The position numbers were made by a program, and so were the translations under genes. From Psychrobacter nivimaris (GTDB taxonomy: Bacteria > Pseudomonadota > Gammaproteobacteria > Pseudomonadales > Moraxellaceae), in assembly GCF_009812035.1 (NCBI RefSeq), contig NZ_VZIZ01000019.1, forward strand, positions 110,177 to 174,176: a DNA stretch of 64,000 nt. The letters are read 5' to 3'. The notes below the pieces were generated by a model. It did not search any database, was not told where the DNA came from, and was given only the letters and a program-made list of their open reading frames with translations. This document shows positions 1 to 6,857 of this stretch, one piece after another (positions within the stretch are counted from its first letter, which is position 1; each line of letters begins with the position of its first letter).

Positions 1-372
1 GGAGTTCTTCGCTTGGATTTGCTTGTGCATGTTGAAGCCGACTGGCACTTGTTGTTCAACGATCGATCGTAACGACCGTAAGCTATCAGGCAGATCGCTC
101 GCCGTTAGGGACAAACGTACTGCGTTCATACCGCAGCCAATGTCTACCCCAACTGCGGCAGGAATGATGGCTGACTTGGTCGGAATCACGCTACCGACTG
201 TCGCGCCTTTGCCAACGTGCACATCGGGCATCACTGCAATATGCGAGTGTACAAACTCTAGCTGGGCTAAATTGCGTAACTGCTGCATCGCACCTTGCTC
301 GATATCAGAGGTGTAAATCTTGACAGGTACGCCATGTTTACTATTTTTATTTAATACTAATTGAATGCTCAT
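1..372 (-). CDS. rtcB: RNA-splicing ligase RtcB, N-terminal part (runs off the window)
   Basis: RtcB joins RNA 2',3'-cyclic phosphate or 3'-phosphate ends to 5'-OH ends using GTP and Mn2+, in tRNA or rRNA repair. The 124 visible codons start at ATG 372 and remain open to the window edge, so only about the first third of a ~400-residue protein is seen. The segment MPDVHVGKGATVG (residues 48-60) and GVDIGCGM (75-82) are the RtcB signature; Asp77 and Cys80 match the metal-binding Asp/Cys pair known in the family. An IS630-type element ends about 75 bp upstream of the start, so the native promoter may be displaced. Partner genes such as rtcA or rtcR would lie outside the window or are absent. Confidence 0.93.
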   Translation of the reverse strand, partial: MSIQLVLNKNSKHGVPVKIYTSDIEQGAMQQLRNLAQLEFVHSHIAVMPDVHVGKGATVGSVIPTKSAIIPAAVGVDIGCGMNAVRLSLTASDLPDSLRSLRSIVEQQVPVGFNMHKQIQAKNS

Positions 373-509
373 TATTTATTTCTTCCACTTTTTTTATTTT
401 TAAAGCCATACATTTTTTATCATTACCAGTTTTTACAATTTTTAGATATAGTCAGTCCAAAATAGAAAAGGTACAATGCTTTTAAACCAAGCAAAGAGAA
501 ATATAAAAG

Positions 510-857
510 ATGACCTACTCAGCAGATTTTCGAGCACAAGTTATCAAAAACATTGAGCAAAAAGACATGAGCATCCGTCAGGCCTGTATTTTTTATAATA
601 TCAGCAAGAGTACACTACAGCGCTGGCTTATAGACCCAAGCATCCAAACGACCAGAGTCAAAACGCCAAGCAGTATACCCAATGAAGCTCTTCTACAAGA
701 CGTTAATCAATACCCAGATGACTATCTATATGAGCGAGCTCGTCGTTTAAACTGTAGTAAATCAGGTATTGGCTATGCCTTAAAAAGATTAAATATCAGC
801 CAAAAAAAAGACCTTAGCACATCCAAAAGCGTGTTCAATAAAAAGAGCGGTATATAA
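510..857 (+). CDS. IS630 transposase, N-terminal helix-turn-helix part (ORF A)
   Basis: This 115-codon ORF encodes the DNA-binding half of an IS630-type transposase. It begins MTYSADFRAQVIKNIE and contains a helix-turn-helix with the pattern SIRQACIFYNISKSTLQRWL (residues 22-41), typical of the family. After residue ~99 its last codons no longer resemble a transposase. At an A8 run (802-809), the +1 frame instead gives KKTLAHPKA, the expected linker of the family, and stays open into the catalytic half. The full transposase therefore needs a frame change at the A run, by programmed frameshifting or transcript slippage, or the gene is a recent frameshift mutant. Confidence 0.8.
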   Translation: MTYSADFRAQVIKNIEQKDMSIRQACIFYNISKSTLQRWLIDPSIQTTRVKTPSSIPNEALLQDVNQYPDDYLYERARRLNCSKSGIGYALKRLNISQKKDLSTSKSVFNKKSGI

Positions 858-1350
858 GAATAAGCTTGATCATTTTAAGCAGCAAGGCTATCCCGTTGTC
901 TATATGGATGAGAGTGGCTTTGAGGCTGAAACTATTCGTCCTTATGGCTATGCACCGATAGGTAAACCTTGTATTGATAGCTACAATTGGCAAGCTAAAA
1001 AACGTACCAATGTCATCGGTGCTCTGTATGAAAAGATGCTTTTTGCGCTTGATTACTTTGAGAAAAACATCAATGGCGATATATTCTATGACTGGTGCAA
1101 ATACAGGCTCATTCCAAGCCTTAAAACTAAATGCGTAATCGTTATGGATAATGCAGCCTTTCATAAGCGCGTTCAAAAGCTGCTTAACAGGCATGGTCAC
1201 AGGCTATTATTCTTACCTCCTTATAGTCCTGACTTAAATCCCATCGAGAAAAAGTGGGCTCAAGTGAAGTTTTTACGCCAAGGTTGGATGGAGAATAATC
1301 TACCTAAACTATTTCATAATATGGGTTGTACTTCTTTTATTTTGGATTGA
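802..1350 (+). CDS. IS630 transposase, catalytic DDE part (ORF B)
   Basis: This is the DDE/D superfamily catalytic half of the IS630 transposase, which cuts and joins the element ends. The frame is open from the A8 run at 802; the first ATG in frame is at 904. The acidic triad is visible: Asp in VYMDESGF (near 905), Asp in VIVMDNAAFHKR (near 1147), and Glu in PPYSPDLNPIEKKWAQ (near 1250). It has no start codon or ribosome site of its own near the domain edge, so it is probably made only as a fusion with the upstream 510-857 frame. The C-terminus runs into the right terminal repeat. Confidence 0.8.
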   Translation, partial: KKKTLAHPKACSIKRAVYKNKLDHFKQQGYPVVYMDESGFEAETIRPYGYAPIGKPCIDSYNWQAKKRTNVIGALYEKMLFALDYFEKNINGDIFYDWCKYRLIPSLKTKCVIVMDNAAFHKRVQKLLNRHGHRLLFLPPYSPDLNPIEKKWAQVKFLRQGWMENNLPKLFHNMGCTSFILD

Positions 1351-1355
1351 CTATA

Positions 1356-2069
1356 TTACTTATCTATCTCAATTAAACGAAACGTTTAATAAGAAATGAA
1401 ATTAATAAATTATAAAATCTAGGCAATGAAAAACCGTATTCTTATTAATTAAAAAATTAATAAGAATTCATGGTTAATTTATTATAGACATTTTAAAGAA
1501 AGATAATATAGATCAGAACCGTCGGCCACAGCGTAAATATTATACGCATAGAAAAGCTTTAGCTAAATCATAGCCTGAGTCGCTTTATTAGCAATAACGG
1601 TAAAGAAAAATGTTAGGCAAACAGATAACAGCATGCGTAATATGGCTTAGCGCAATCGCAGAGCAAATTTGGCACAGTACACTTAGAAAAGAGATAGCGC
1701 AAGTAGATACAGAAAGCTATTCGTTGATATCGATAGATGGGATATCACTCAATAGCTTATATAAAAATTTAGCCAAACCTTTTCGAAGGTGTCATTGCTG
1801 TCATGTGGTTTACACATTTAATCTTTAAAAACGTCTTGGTAGTTATATAGGACACGATGATTCCTCCATAGGTTGTGGCTAATGTCAGGGCGACAATAGC
1901 AGATTAATTGAAACGATTTATCGCTTATGAAAAACAAGCCATATAAATCAATGAGCCAATAATAACGATTTAAAAATTAAAGTCAATAATTAATTTGGCT
2001 TGTATAGAAAATAATTTAATAAACGTGTGTTTAGTTAATCACTTTAATTTGAAATCTTATCGGTAGTTT
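1356..2069. other. AT-rich stretch with palindromes, no convincing gene
   Basis: No supported gene is present in these ~710 bases between the IS element and the LysE-type gene. There is a perfect 8-bp inverted repeat ATTAAACG/CGTTTAAT with a 3-bp centre (1372-1390) and a perfect 13-bp inverted repeat ATTCTTATTAATT with a 4-bp loop (1438-1467). A 72-codon plus-strand ORF (1610-1828) has no recognisable domain. The stretch probably represents decayed DNA beside the insertion. Confidence 0.5.
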
Positions 2070-2798
2070 TTATACCATAAAACTATTTATCACTTCAGCC
2101 AATAAGGCGGTAGCGATAATTATAAATATCACCCCACAACCACGATTGAGCCACGCTAAGCGATTACCCACATCGAGCCAACTTGCTAGCTTTTTGCCAC
2201 CTAGCGTATATACGATTTGCCAAATCGTTTCACTCAAAAACAAGCCGATGGTCAGTAGGACATATTGTGGCCATAGTGGCGCGCTAAAATTGATAAATTT
2301 AGGGAAAAATGCCGCAAAGAACAAGATAGCTTTCGGATTAGATAATGACACCCAAACACCAGTACGAAACAAGGTCATGTTGCTCGGCGCTATTTTAGTA
2401 GCAGCACTAGAAAGCGAACGCGGCTGCGGTGTACTAGGTACGCCGTCAGTGGCAGCATAGTCTGCTGCTACCTCGGCACTCAACTCTTTAGCATCGCTCA
2501 TCAAGCTACTGTCGCCAGCATCGCGCCAAGAGCTGATACCCAAATAGATTAAGTATACTGCACCTACGGCTTTAATGATTGTCAGTAGCCACGGTGACTG
2601 ACGACTGATTACATCCAATCCAAGCAGTGTCGATAGCAGTAATACAAACAAGCCAAGGCTCAGACCTGCCAGCGTCCATAAGGTTCGTTTGACGCCATAG
2701 TTCATGCCATACTGAAATGCCAGCAACATATTAGGACCAGGGGTCGCTGAGATAAAAAACGTACTTGCGAAAAACACTGCAAACAGATGCCAAGACAT
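2070..2798 (-). CDS. LysE/RhtB-family amino-acid exporter
   Basis: This is an inner-membrane exporter of the LysE/RhtB family, which pumps out amino acids such as lysine, homoserine or threonine. It is 242 residues long, slightly above the usual ~205. The N-terminus carries the family hallmark STFFISATPGPNML (about residues 12-25), followed by AGLSLGLFVLLL, then AVGAVYLIYLGISSWR and late hydrophobic helices. A hydrophilic insert of about 40 residues (SSLMSDAKELSAEVAADYA on) sits in the central loop and explains the extra length. ATG 2798 is chosen over an adjoining TTG at 2801 because the AGGGGTGG ribosome site is correctly spaced. Substrate cannot be told from sequence. Confidence 0.85.
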   Translation of the reverse strand: MSWHLFAVFFASTFFISATPGPNMLLAFQYGMNYGVKRTLWTLAGLSLGLFVLLLSTLLGLDVISRQSPWLLTIIKAVGAVYLIYLGISSWRDAGDSSLMSDAKELSAEVAADYAATDGVPSTPQPRSLSSAATKIAPSNMTLFRTGVWVSLSNPKAILFFAAFFPKFINFSAPLWPQYVLLTIGLFLSETIWQIVYTLGGKKLASWLDVGNRLAWLNRGCGVIFIIIATALLAEVINSFMV

Positions 2799-2867
2799 CA
2801 ATCCACCCCTACTTTGTCATGTGTAAATGGTTCTAATATGAAAGGCTATACGACTTAAATATGCGAC

Positions 2868-2900
2868 TAAAAAATAAACACCGCCATTCAGACGGTGTCA
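2868..2900 (-). terminator. Rho-independent terminator after argE
   Basis: On the minus strand the stem ACACCG/CGGTGT (78-83 and 93-98 of 2800s) is followed by TTATTTTTT. It lies about 75 bases past the argE stop. Confidence 0.7.
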
Positions 2901-2974
2901 CTTATACCTATATGTCAAAAAAGTCTCGAAAAAATTCTCAAAGGAACGATACGCATCCTTCTGAAGAATTATGA

Positions 2975-4267
2975 CTACGTGGACGGCTGAGTCGTACAGC
3001 TATCTAATAGCTTCTTTAAAAACGCATCACAGCGTTCAATTTCGCTAAGCTCCACATACTCATCCGCTTTGTGCGCCTGTTCAATACTACCAGGGCCGCA
3101 GATAATCGTTGGGATACCTGCATTGGTAAACTGACCGCCTTCAGTCGCGTAAGCCACTTTATGACGCTCATCATCTCCTGTCAGCGCAGCGATTAGTGAT
3201 TGCAACTCAGCACTATCGTCATCTGTCATTGCTGGGACGCTTTCTTCTTGCATCAGCTCAATGCCAGTTTCTGGCGCGCGCGCTTGCATTTGCGCATTTA
3301 GCTCAGCGATTTTTACCTGAATAGGCGCTAGTATATCGTCTTGCGTCATGTGCGGCAGGTTACGATAGTCAAAAGTAAACTCGCATAGGTTGGGTACGAT
3401 GTTGGTCGCTGTACCACCATGTATGGTACCTACTGACAATGTCGAATAAGGCACTGTAAATAATGCATCCCCGTCTTCTAAAGTGTCATCACGAGCGCTC
3501 AGCTCTTCAGCAAGCGTATCTACATAGCCGACCAATCTGCTAGCGTAGCTAATAGCATTGACACCTTGTGCAATTAATGAAGAATGCGCCGACTTGCCAT
3601 GTACACGGCAACGATAAACTGCGATGCCTTTGTGTGCAACCACCATAGCCATATTGGTCGGCTCACCGACGATACAATAATCAGGCGTGATACCGCGTGC
3701 TTTTAGGTCTGCCAAAATCAATGGCGCACCCAAACAGCCAACCTCTTCATCGAACGACAATGCCAAATGCAATGGACGACGTAGCTGACCACTGTTCGAT
3801 AACTGCACGGCTTGCGGCAATACCGTTAGCGCACAAGCGATAAAGCCCTTCATATCACACGCACCGCGACCATATAGCTTATCACCACGTATCGTCGCCG
3901 TAAACGGCTCTGAAGACCACGCTTGTCCATCGACAGGTACAACGTCGGTATGGCCTGATAAGACCAGACCGTTATTAATAATATCAGCGTTTTCACCAGC
4001 TGGTACGGTCACAAACAAGTTAGCTTTAGTCTCAGCTTCATTAAAGGTCAAATCTACCGTCAAACCCAACTGCTCACAATAAGACTTTACATCATTAATC
4101 AAAGCCAAATTAGAGTGGCGACTGACCGTATCAAAGGCGATAAGACGTGTTAGCCAATCGAGACTCTGAGTAGGATGCTCGACACTTTTCAGCTGGACAT
4201 CGCTGCTACTGCTAACGTTATCGCTATTACTGACGTTGTCGCTATTACTACTATTATTTTGGATCAT
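2975..4267 (-). CDS. argE: Acetylornithine deacetylase
   Basis: ArgE hydrolyses N2-acetylornithine to ornithine and acetate in arginine biosynthesis in the cytoplasm. The protein (430 residues) belongs to the M20 zinc peptidase family: LSGHTDVVPVDG (near residue 103) carries the first metal His/Asp, GRGACDMKG the bridging Asp, and SFDEEVGCLGA the catalytic and metal Glu pair; VGEPTNM follows. The N-terminus has an unusual ~30-residue Ser/Asn/Asp extension with the repeat NSDNVSNSDNVSS ahead of the core (SLDWLTRLIAFDTVS). The start at ATG 4267 has TAAGGAT upstream; no internal start near the core looks better. It may be co-transcribed with the UPF0149 gene 48 bp upstream. Confidence 0.92.
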   Translation of the reverse strand: MIQNNSSNSDNVSNSDNVSSSSDVQLKSVEHPTQSLDWLTRLIAFDTVSRHSNLALINDVKSYCEQLGLTVDLTFNEAETKANLFVTVPAGENADIINNGLVLSGHTDVVPVDGQAWSSEPFTATIRGDKLYGRGACDMKGFIACALTVLPQAVQLSNSGQLRRPLHLALSFDEEVGCLGAPLILADLKARGITPDYCIVGEPTNMAMVVAHKGIAVYRCRVHGKSAHSSLIAQGVNAISYASRLVGYVDTLAEELSARDDTLEDGDALFTVPYSTLSVGTIHGGTATNIVPNLCEFTFDYRNLPHMTQDDILAPIQVKIAELNAQMQARAPETGIELMQEESVPAMTDDDSAELQSLIAALTGDDERHKVAYATEGGQFTNAGIPTIICGPGSIEQAHKADEYVELSEIERCDAFLKKLLDSCTTQPST

Positions 4268-4315
4268 AAAATATCCTTACTACAATTTTCAGAACTATGA
4301 TGTGTCAGAGCTGCC

Positions 4316-4969
4316 TTACGATGGATTGTTATGATTCATCACATCAACCACTGGCGGCATTGGTTTTGGTAGCTTGCCTTCTGCCTGTAGCTCTTTGGTT
4401 GTTTTGGCATCGATAGACAAACCAGCGATGAGCGCGATATCTTTGACAGCCTTGCGTTTACGCGTGGCAAAGCTTACGGGTACCATACGAGCAAATTCAT
4501 AGATATAAAGATAAGACTCTTCGCCGCCTTCAAAATCTTCATCATCTTCGAGACGAATTGCGCCAATCTTAGCCAAATCAGATAGCATCTCGTTTTCTTC
4601 ACTGGTCAAACCACAATCGGTAATACCAAAACCGGTCATAAAACCGTTTGCCCACTGTTTCAACGCCATCACGCGCTCGTATAAATCATGTTCATCATCT
4701 GGGATGAGCGGCATATACGCGTAGGCATCATCTTTGTCTTTTAGCTGAAACACAATGTCTTCCGCTTCTTCTGTCAGCAAGGTCAATGCAGGCTCTGGTA
4801 ATGGGGCAAAGCTGAGCTCCTCAAACACCTTAGCCCAAGTTGCTTCATCAGGCGCATTACAAGCCGTCATAAGCCCTGTCATCATGCCATGCACTTCGCT
4901 GATAGACACGTCAGTCCAATCATCAAACGCAGTCAGCCAAGTATTCCAGCCAGAGATATTATCATTCAT
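4316..4969 (-). CDS. UPF0149 (YgfB/YecA-like) family protein
   Basis: A 217-residue protein of the UPF0149 family, whose members are small, acidic and mostly helical. The N-terminal half has the family pattern VSISEVHGMMTGLMTACNAP (residues 21-40) and the central KQWANGFMTGFGI (near 104). In Pseudomonas a YgfB homologue affects gene regulation, but no enzymatic role is established for the family and none is inferred here. It lies directly upstream of argE in the same orientation. No C-terminal SEC-C zinc motif is present. Confidence 0.85.
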   Translation of the reverse strand: MNDNISGWNTWLTAFDDWTDVSISEVHGMMTGLMTACNAPDEATWAKVFEELSFAPLPEPALTLLTEEAEDIVFQLKDKDDAYAYMPLIPDDEHDLYERVMALKQWANGFMTGFGITDCGLTSEENEMLSDLAKIGAIRLEDDEDFEGGEESYLYIYEFARMVPVSFATRKRKAVKDIALIAGLSIDAKTTKELQAEGKLPKPMPPVVDVMNHNNPS

Positions 4970-5181
4970 AATAGATGTCCTAGTAATTGATTACTGCTCA
5001 TAAAATAAAAATAGTCGCGATAAAATGTCATGGACAAATCATCGATAAATAAAAGTGAAAAGACAAAGCCTGATGCTTGTAATTACTTTGTTGATATAGA
5101 TATTATGCGGTCACCTATGGCATTATTAAATGCAGCGAACAAAATTCATTCACGCTTACTTGTTAAGGATAAAAACTGACT

Positions 5182-5622
5182 ATGTATGATCAACTTAGAA
5201 TATTAGAAAAAATGGTACTCGACATCAAAAAACAGTATCAGCTTGTCAGTGCTGAACTTAGCAGCTTAAAACAACACCCTGTTACTGATTCAAAAGAATT
5301 TGCCGCTCTAAAAACCAAATTAGATAACAGTCATAACGAACGTGACGGTGCCAAAAAACAACTGAACGATCTCGACAAGCGCTATCAAAGTCTTGCAGAA
5401 GCGCACCATATGATCGGTGAAGAACAAGACAAACTGCAAAAACAGATCAGCCAATTACAACAACAAAACAGTGAGCTGCAACAACACAATAACGAGCTAA
5501 AGCAGCAGTATAGCGATATCAAACAACAAAACAGTGAGCTGCAAAAGAAGAACCAATTGGCAGCCGAGCGTACGCAAGTCGTATTACAGCGCCTAACTCG
5601 TATCGATCAAGCAGAAGGCTAA
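5182..5622 (+). CDS. Coiled-coil protein next to zapA, ZapB-like
   Basis: A 146-residue hydrophilic protein predicted to be almost wholly coiled coil (Q, N, E, K, L rich, no hydrophobic segment). The region from residue ~93 contains two adjoining 21-residue units with QQNSELQ in each; at DNA level a 23-bp block repeats exactly (5459-5481 and 5522-5544), 63 bp apart, which equals three heptads. It sits 108 bp upstream of zapA in the same direction, the place held by short coiled-coil proteins beside zapA in other gammaproteobacteria. A role with the Z-ring is inferred from position and fold only. ATG 5182 follows GGATAAAAACTG. Confidence 0.65.
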   Translation: MYDQLRILEKMVLDIKKQYQLVSAELSSLKQHPVTDSKEFAALKTKLDNSHNERDGAKKQLNDLDKRYQSLAEAHHMIGEEQDKLQKQISQLQQQNSELQQHNNELKQQYSDIKQQNSELQKKNQLAAERTQVVLQRLTRIDQAEG

Positions 5623-5730
5623 CGTTTACTTGTAACAGATAGCAAAGACGTACTGCTTATTCAACTGCCAAATGCTATTTGTAAAATCTGATATCACTCA
5701 TTTCACTGACCAGACATTGTAGGATTTATC

Positions 5731-6192
5731 ATGACCGATGACCAAAGCAAATCGATAGAAAAACAACTAAAAAATACTCAAGCGCCAAGTGTGCCAGTAA
5801 CAAGCGCGCCAGTACCAGCGCAAAAAACGACACCAGCAGCATCAAATATATCAAGCGCCATGGCACAATCTAATACCAAAACACCTAAAGCGCCAGAACC
5901 ACAAATTAAAAAAGTTGATATTGCGATTGCTGGGGTTACTTATCCAATCTTTTGTCCAGTACATGAGCAAGAAGAGCTACTGTCAGCGGTTTCATATATC
6001 AACAACTATGCGCTCGATCTAAAAAGAGATGCGCCAAGCCTAAGTCAAGAAAGCATACTGGTACTGTGCTGCTTAAACCTATATGAAAAAATCCATGCCA
6101 ATCAAAGAAGTGATGAAGATCGTTTGCAGAAAGACAAACAGTCTGAGGCATTGCTCAATAAAATTATGAAGGATGCTCATTCTATTCTGTAG
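5731..6192 (+). CDS. zapA: Cell division protein ZapA with N-terminal extension
   Basis: ZapA binds and bundles FtsZ filaments at the division site. The last ~95 residues match ZapA: KKVDIAIAGVTYPIFCP starts the globular head (about residue 60), followed by EELLSAVSYINNYALDLK and the helical tail with ESILVLCCLNLYEKI. The first ~58 residues are a Pro/Ala/Ser/Thr/Gln-rich disordered extension that the usual ~100-residue ZapA lacks. The upstream gene encodes a long coiled coil. A rho-independent terminator follows 28 bases after the stop. Confidence 0.85.
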   Translation: MTDDQSKSIEKQLKNTQAPSVPVTSAPVPAQKTTPAASNISSAMAQSNTKTPKAPEPQIKKVDIAIAGVTYPIFCPVHEQEELLSAVSYINNYALDLKRDAPSLSQESILVLCCLNLYEKIHANQRSDEDRLQKDKQSEALLNKIMKDAHSIL

Positions 6193-6219
6193 ATGCATCG
6201 TATTGTATTAAACATATAA

Positions 6220-6251
6220 GCGCCTAGTTAATAAAGTTAGGCGCTTTTTTT
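6220..6251 (+). terminator. Rho-independent terminator after zapA
   Basis: Stem GCGCCTA/TAGGCGC with an 11-base loop, followed by seven T. Confidence 0.85.
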
Positions 6252-6269
6252 GGTCAATCATTTATCTAT

Positions 6270-6560
6270 TTATGTATAAGGCGTGTAGGTCTTGCCTGCA
6301 TGAAAGTCTGCTTGATGCTCATAATTGCAAAAGAATAACTCTTGGTTCGCTTCAATATTGCCATCGGTAGCTGTACTTGGTTTGGTTTCGAGTACACCGC
6401 GATATTCAGCCAAGCTGTTGCCACAAAAATTACACTGACGCGGTGTGGTCACATCTCCTTCTTTTGGCATCATACTTTTAGGTGCGCGCGGGTACATAAA
6501 CTTATAAAAAGCCCACATTGAAGCCCAAATAATAAGGATGACAATAATAACAGCAAACAC
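6270..6560 (-). CDS. Small membrane-anchored protein with Cys motif, unknown function
   Basis: The product (96 residues) has one N-terminal membrane helix (residues 2-21, FAVIIVILIIWASMWAFYKF) followed by a cytoplasmic or periplasmic tail. The tail has CNFC (about residues 43-46) and a later FFCNYEH, which could form a zinc site with C-x2-C...C/H ligands. It starts with GTG at 6560; AAGGAG lies 8 bases upstream, supporting the start. I do not recognise the family. It faces the zapA terminator and is separated from glyS by ~300 bases. Confidence 0.6.
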   Translation of the reverse strand: MFAVIIVILIIWASMWAFYKFMYPRAPKSMMPKEGDVTTPRQCNFCGNSLAEYRGVLETKPSTATDGNIEANQELFFCNYEHQADFHAGKTYTPYT

Positions 6561-6761
6561 AGCAGTGCTCCTTCGATTAAGGGTAAACGCGAGAAATAAC
6601 GAAATCTACTAAATAAGATTATTTAATACGTTTTGATAGCATAAATTTTACCGTCAATAATAGCGATAATACAATGCTTTTACCGTTTAATTGCTGATTG
6701 CACTAATTGACTGGTTATATCTAACGGATAACTGTATGAGTAAACCAGTCAACTTCATAAC

Positions 6762-6793
6762 AAAAAACCTGGCCATGATAAGCCAGGTTTTTT
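6762..6793 (-). terminator. Terminator after glyS
   Basis: Perfect 12-bp stem AAAAAACCTGGC/GCCAGGTTTTTT with an 8-base loop. Symmetric A and T tracts let it work both ways, but only the glyQS transcript arrives here. Confidence 0.85.
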
Positions 6794-6857
6794 ATCAAAA
6801 GTAACCGTCAATTTAAAACAACAATCAGGTTAAAGTAACTATCAGGTTTTAGCAGGG

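Larger units (their letters stand above)
447..1355 (+). mobile_element. IS630-family insertion sequence, about 0.9 kb
   Basis: The element is bounded by imperfect terminal inverted repeats. The left end begins TATAGTCAGTCCAAAATA (447 on), and the right end, read inward on the minus strand from 1355, begins TATAGTCAATCCAAAATA. TA dinucleotides at both outer edges fit the TA target duplication made by IS630/Tc1-mariner elements. Between them lie two overlapping-frame transposase ORFs. The transposase stop codon (1348-1350) lies inside the right repeat. The exact outer boundary is uncertain by 2 bp because the ends read TATA. Confidence 0.85.

Noticed and set aside
835..1200. Minus-strand 121-codon ORF
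   Set aside because: It is the antisense of the IS630 catalytic region, which has clear DDE motifs on the plus strand.
1610..1828. 72-codon plus-strand ORF after the IS element
   Set aside because: No ribosome site, no domain and position in a decayed AT-rich stretch.
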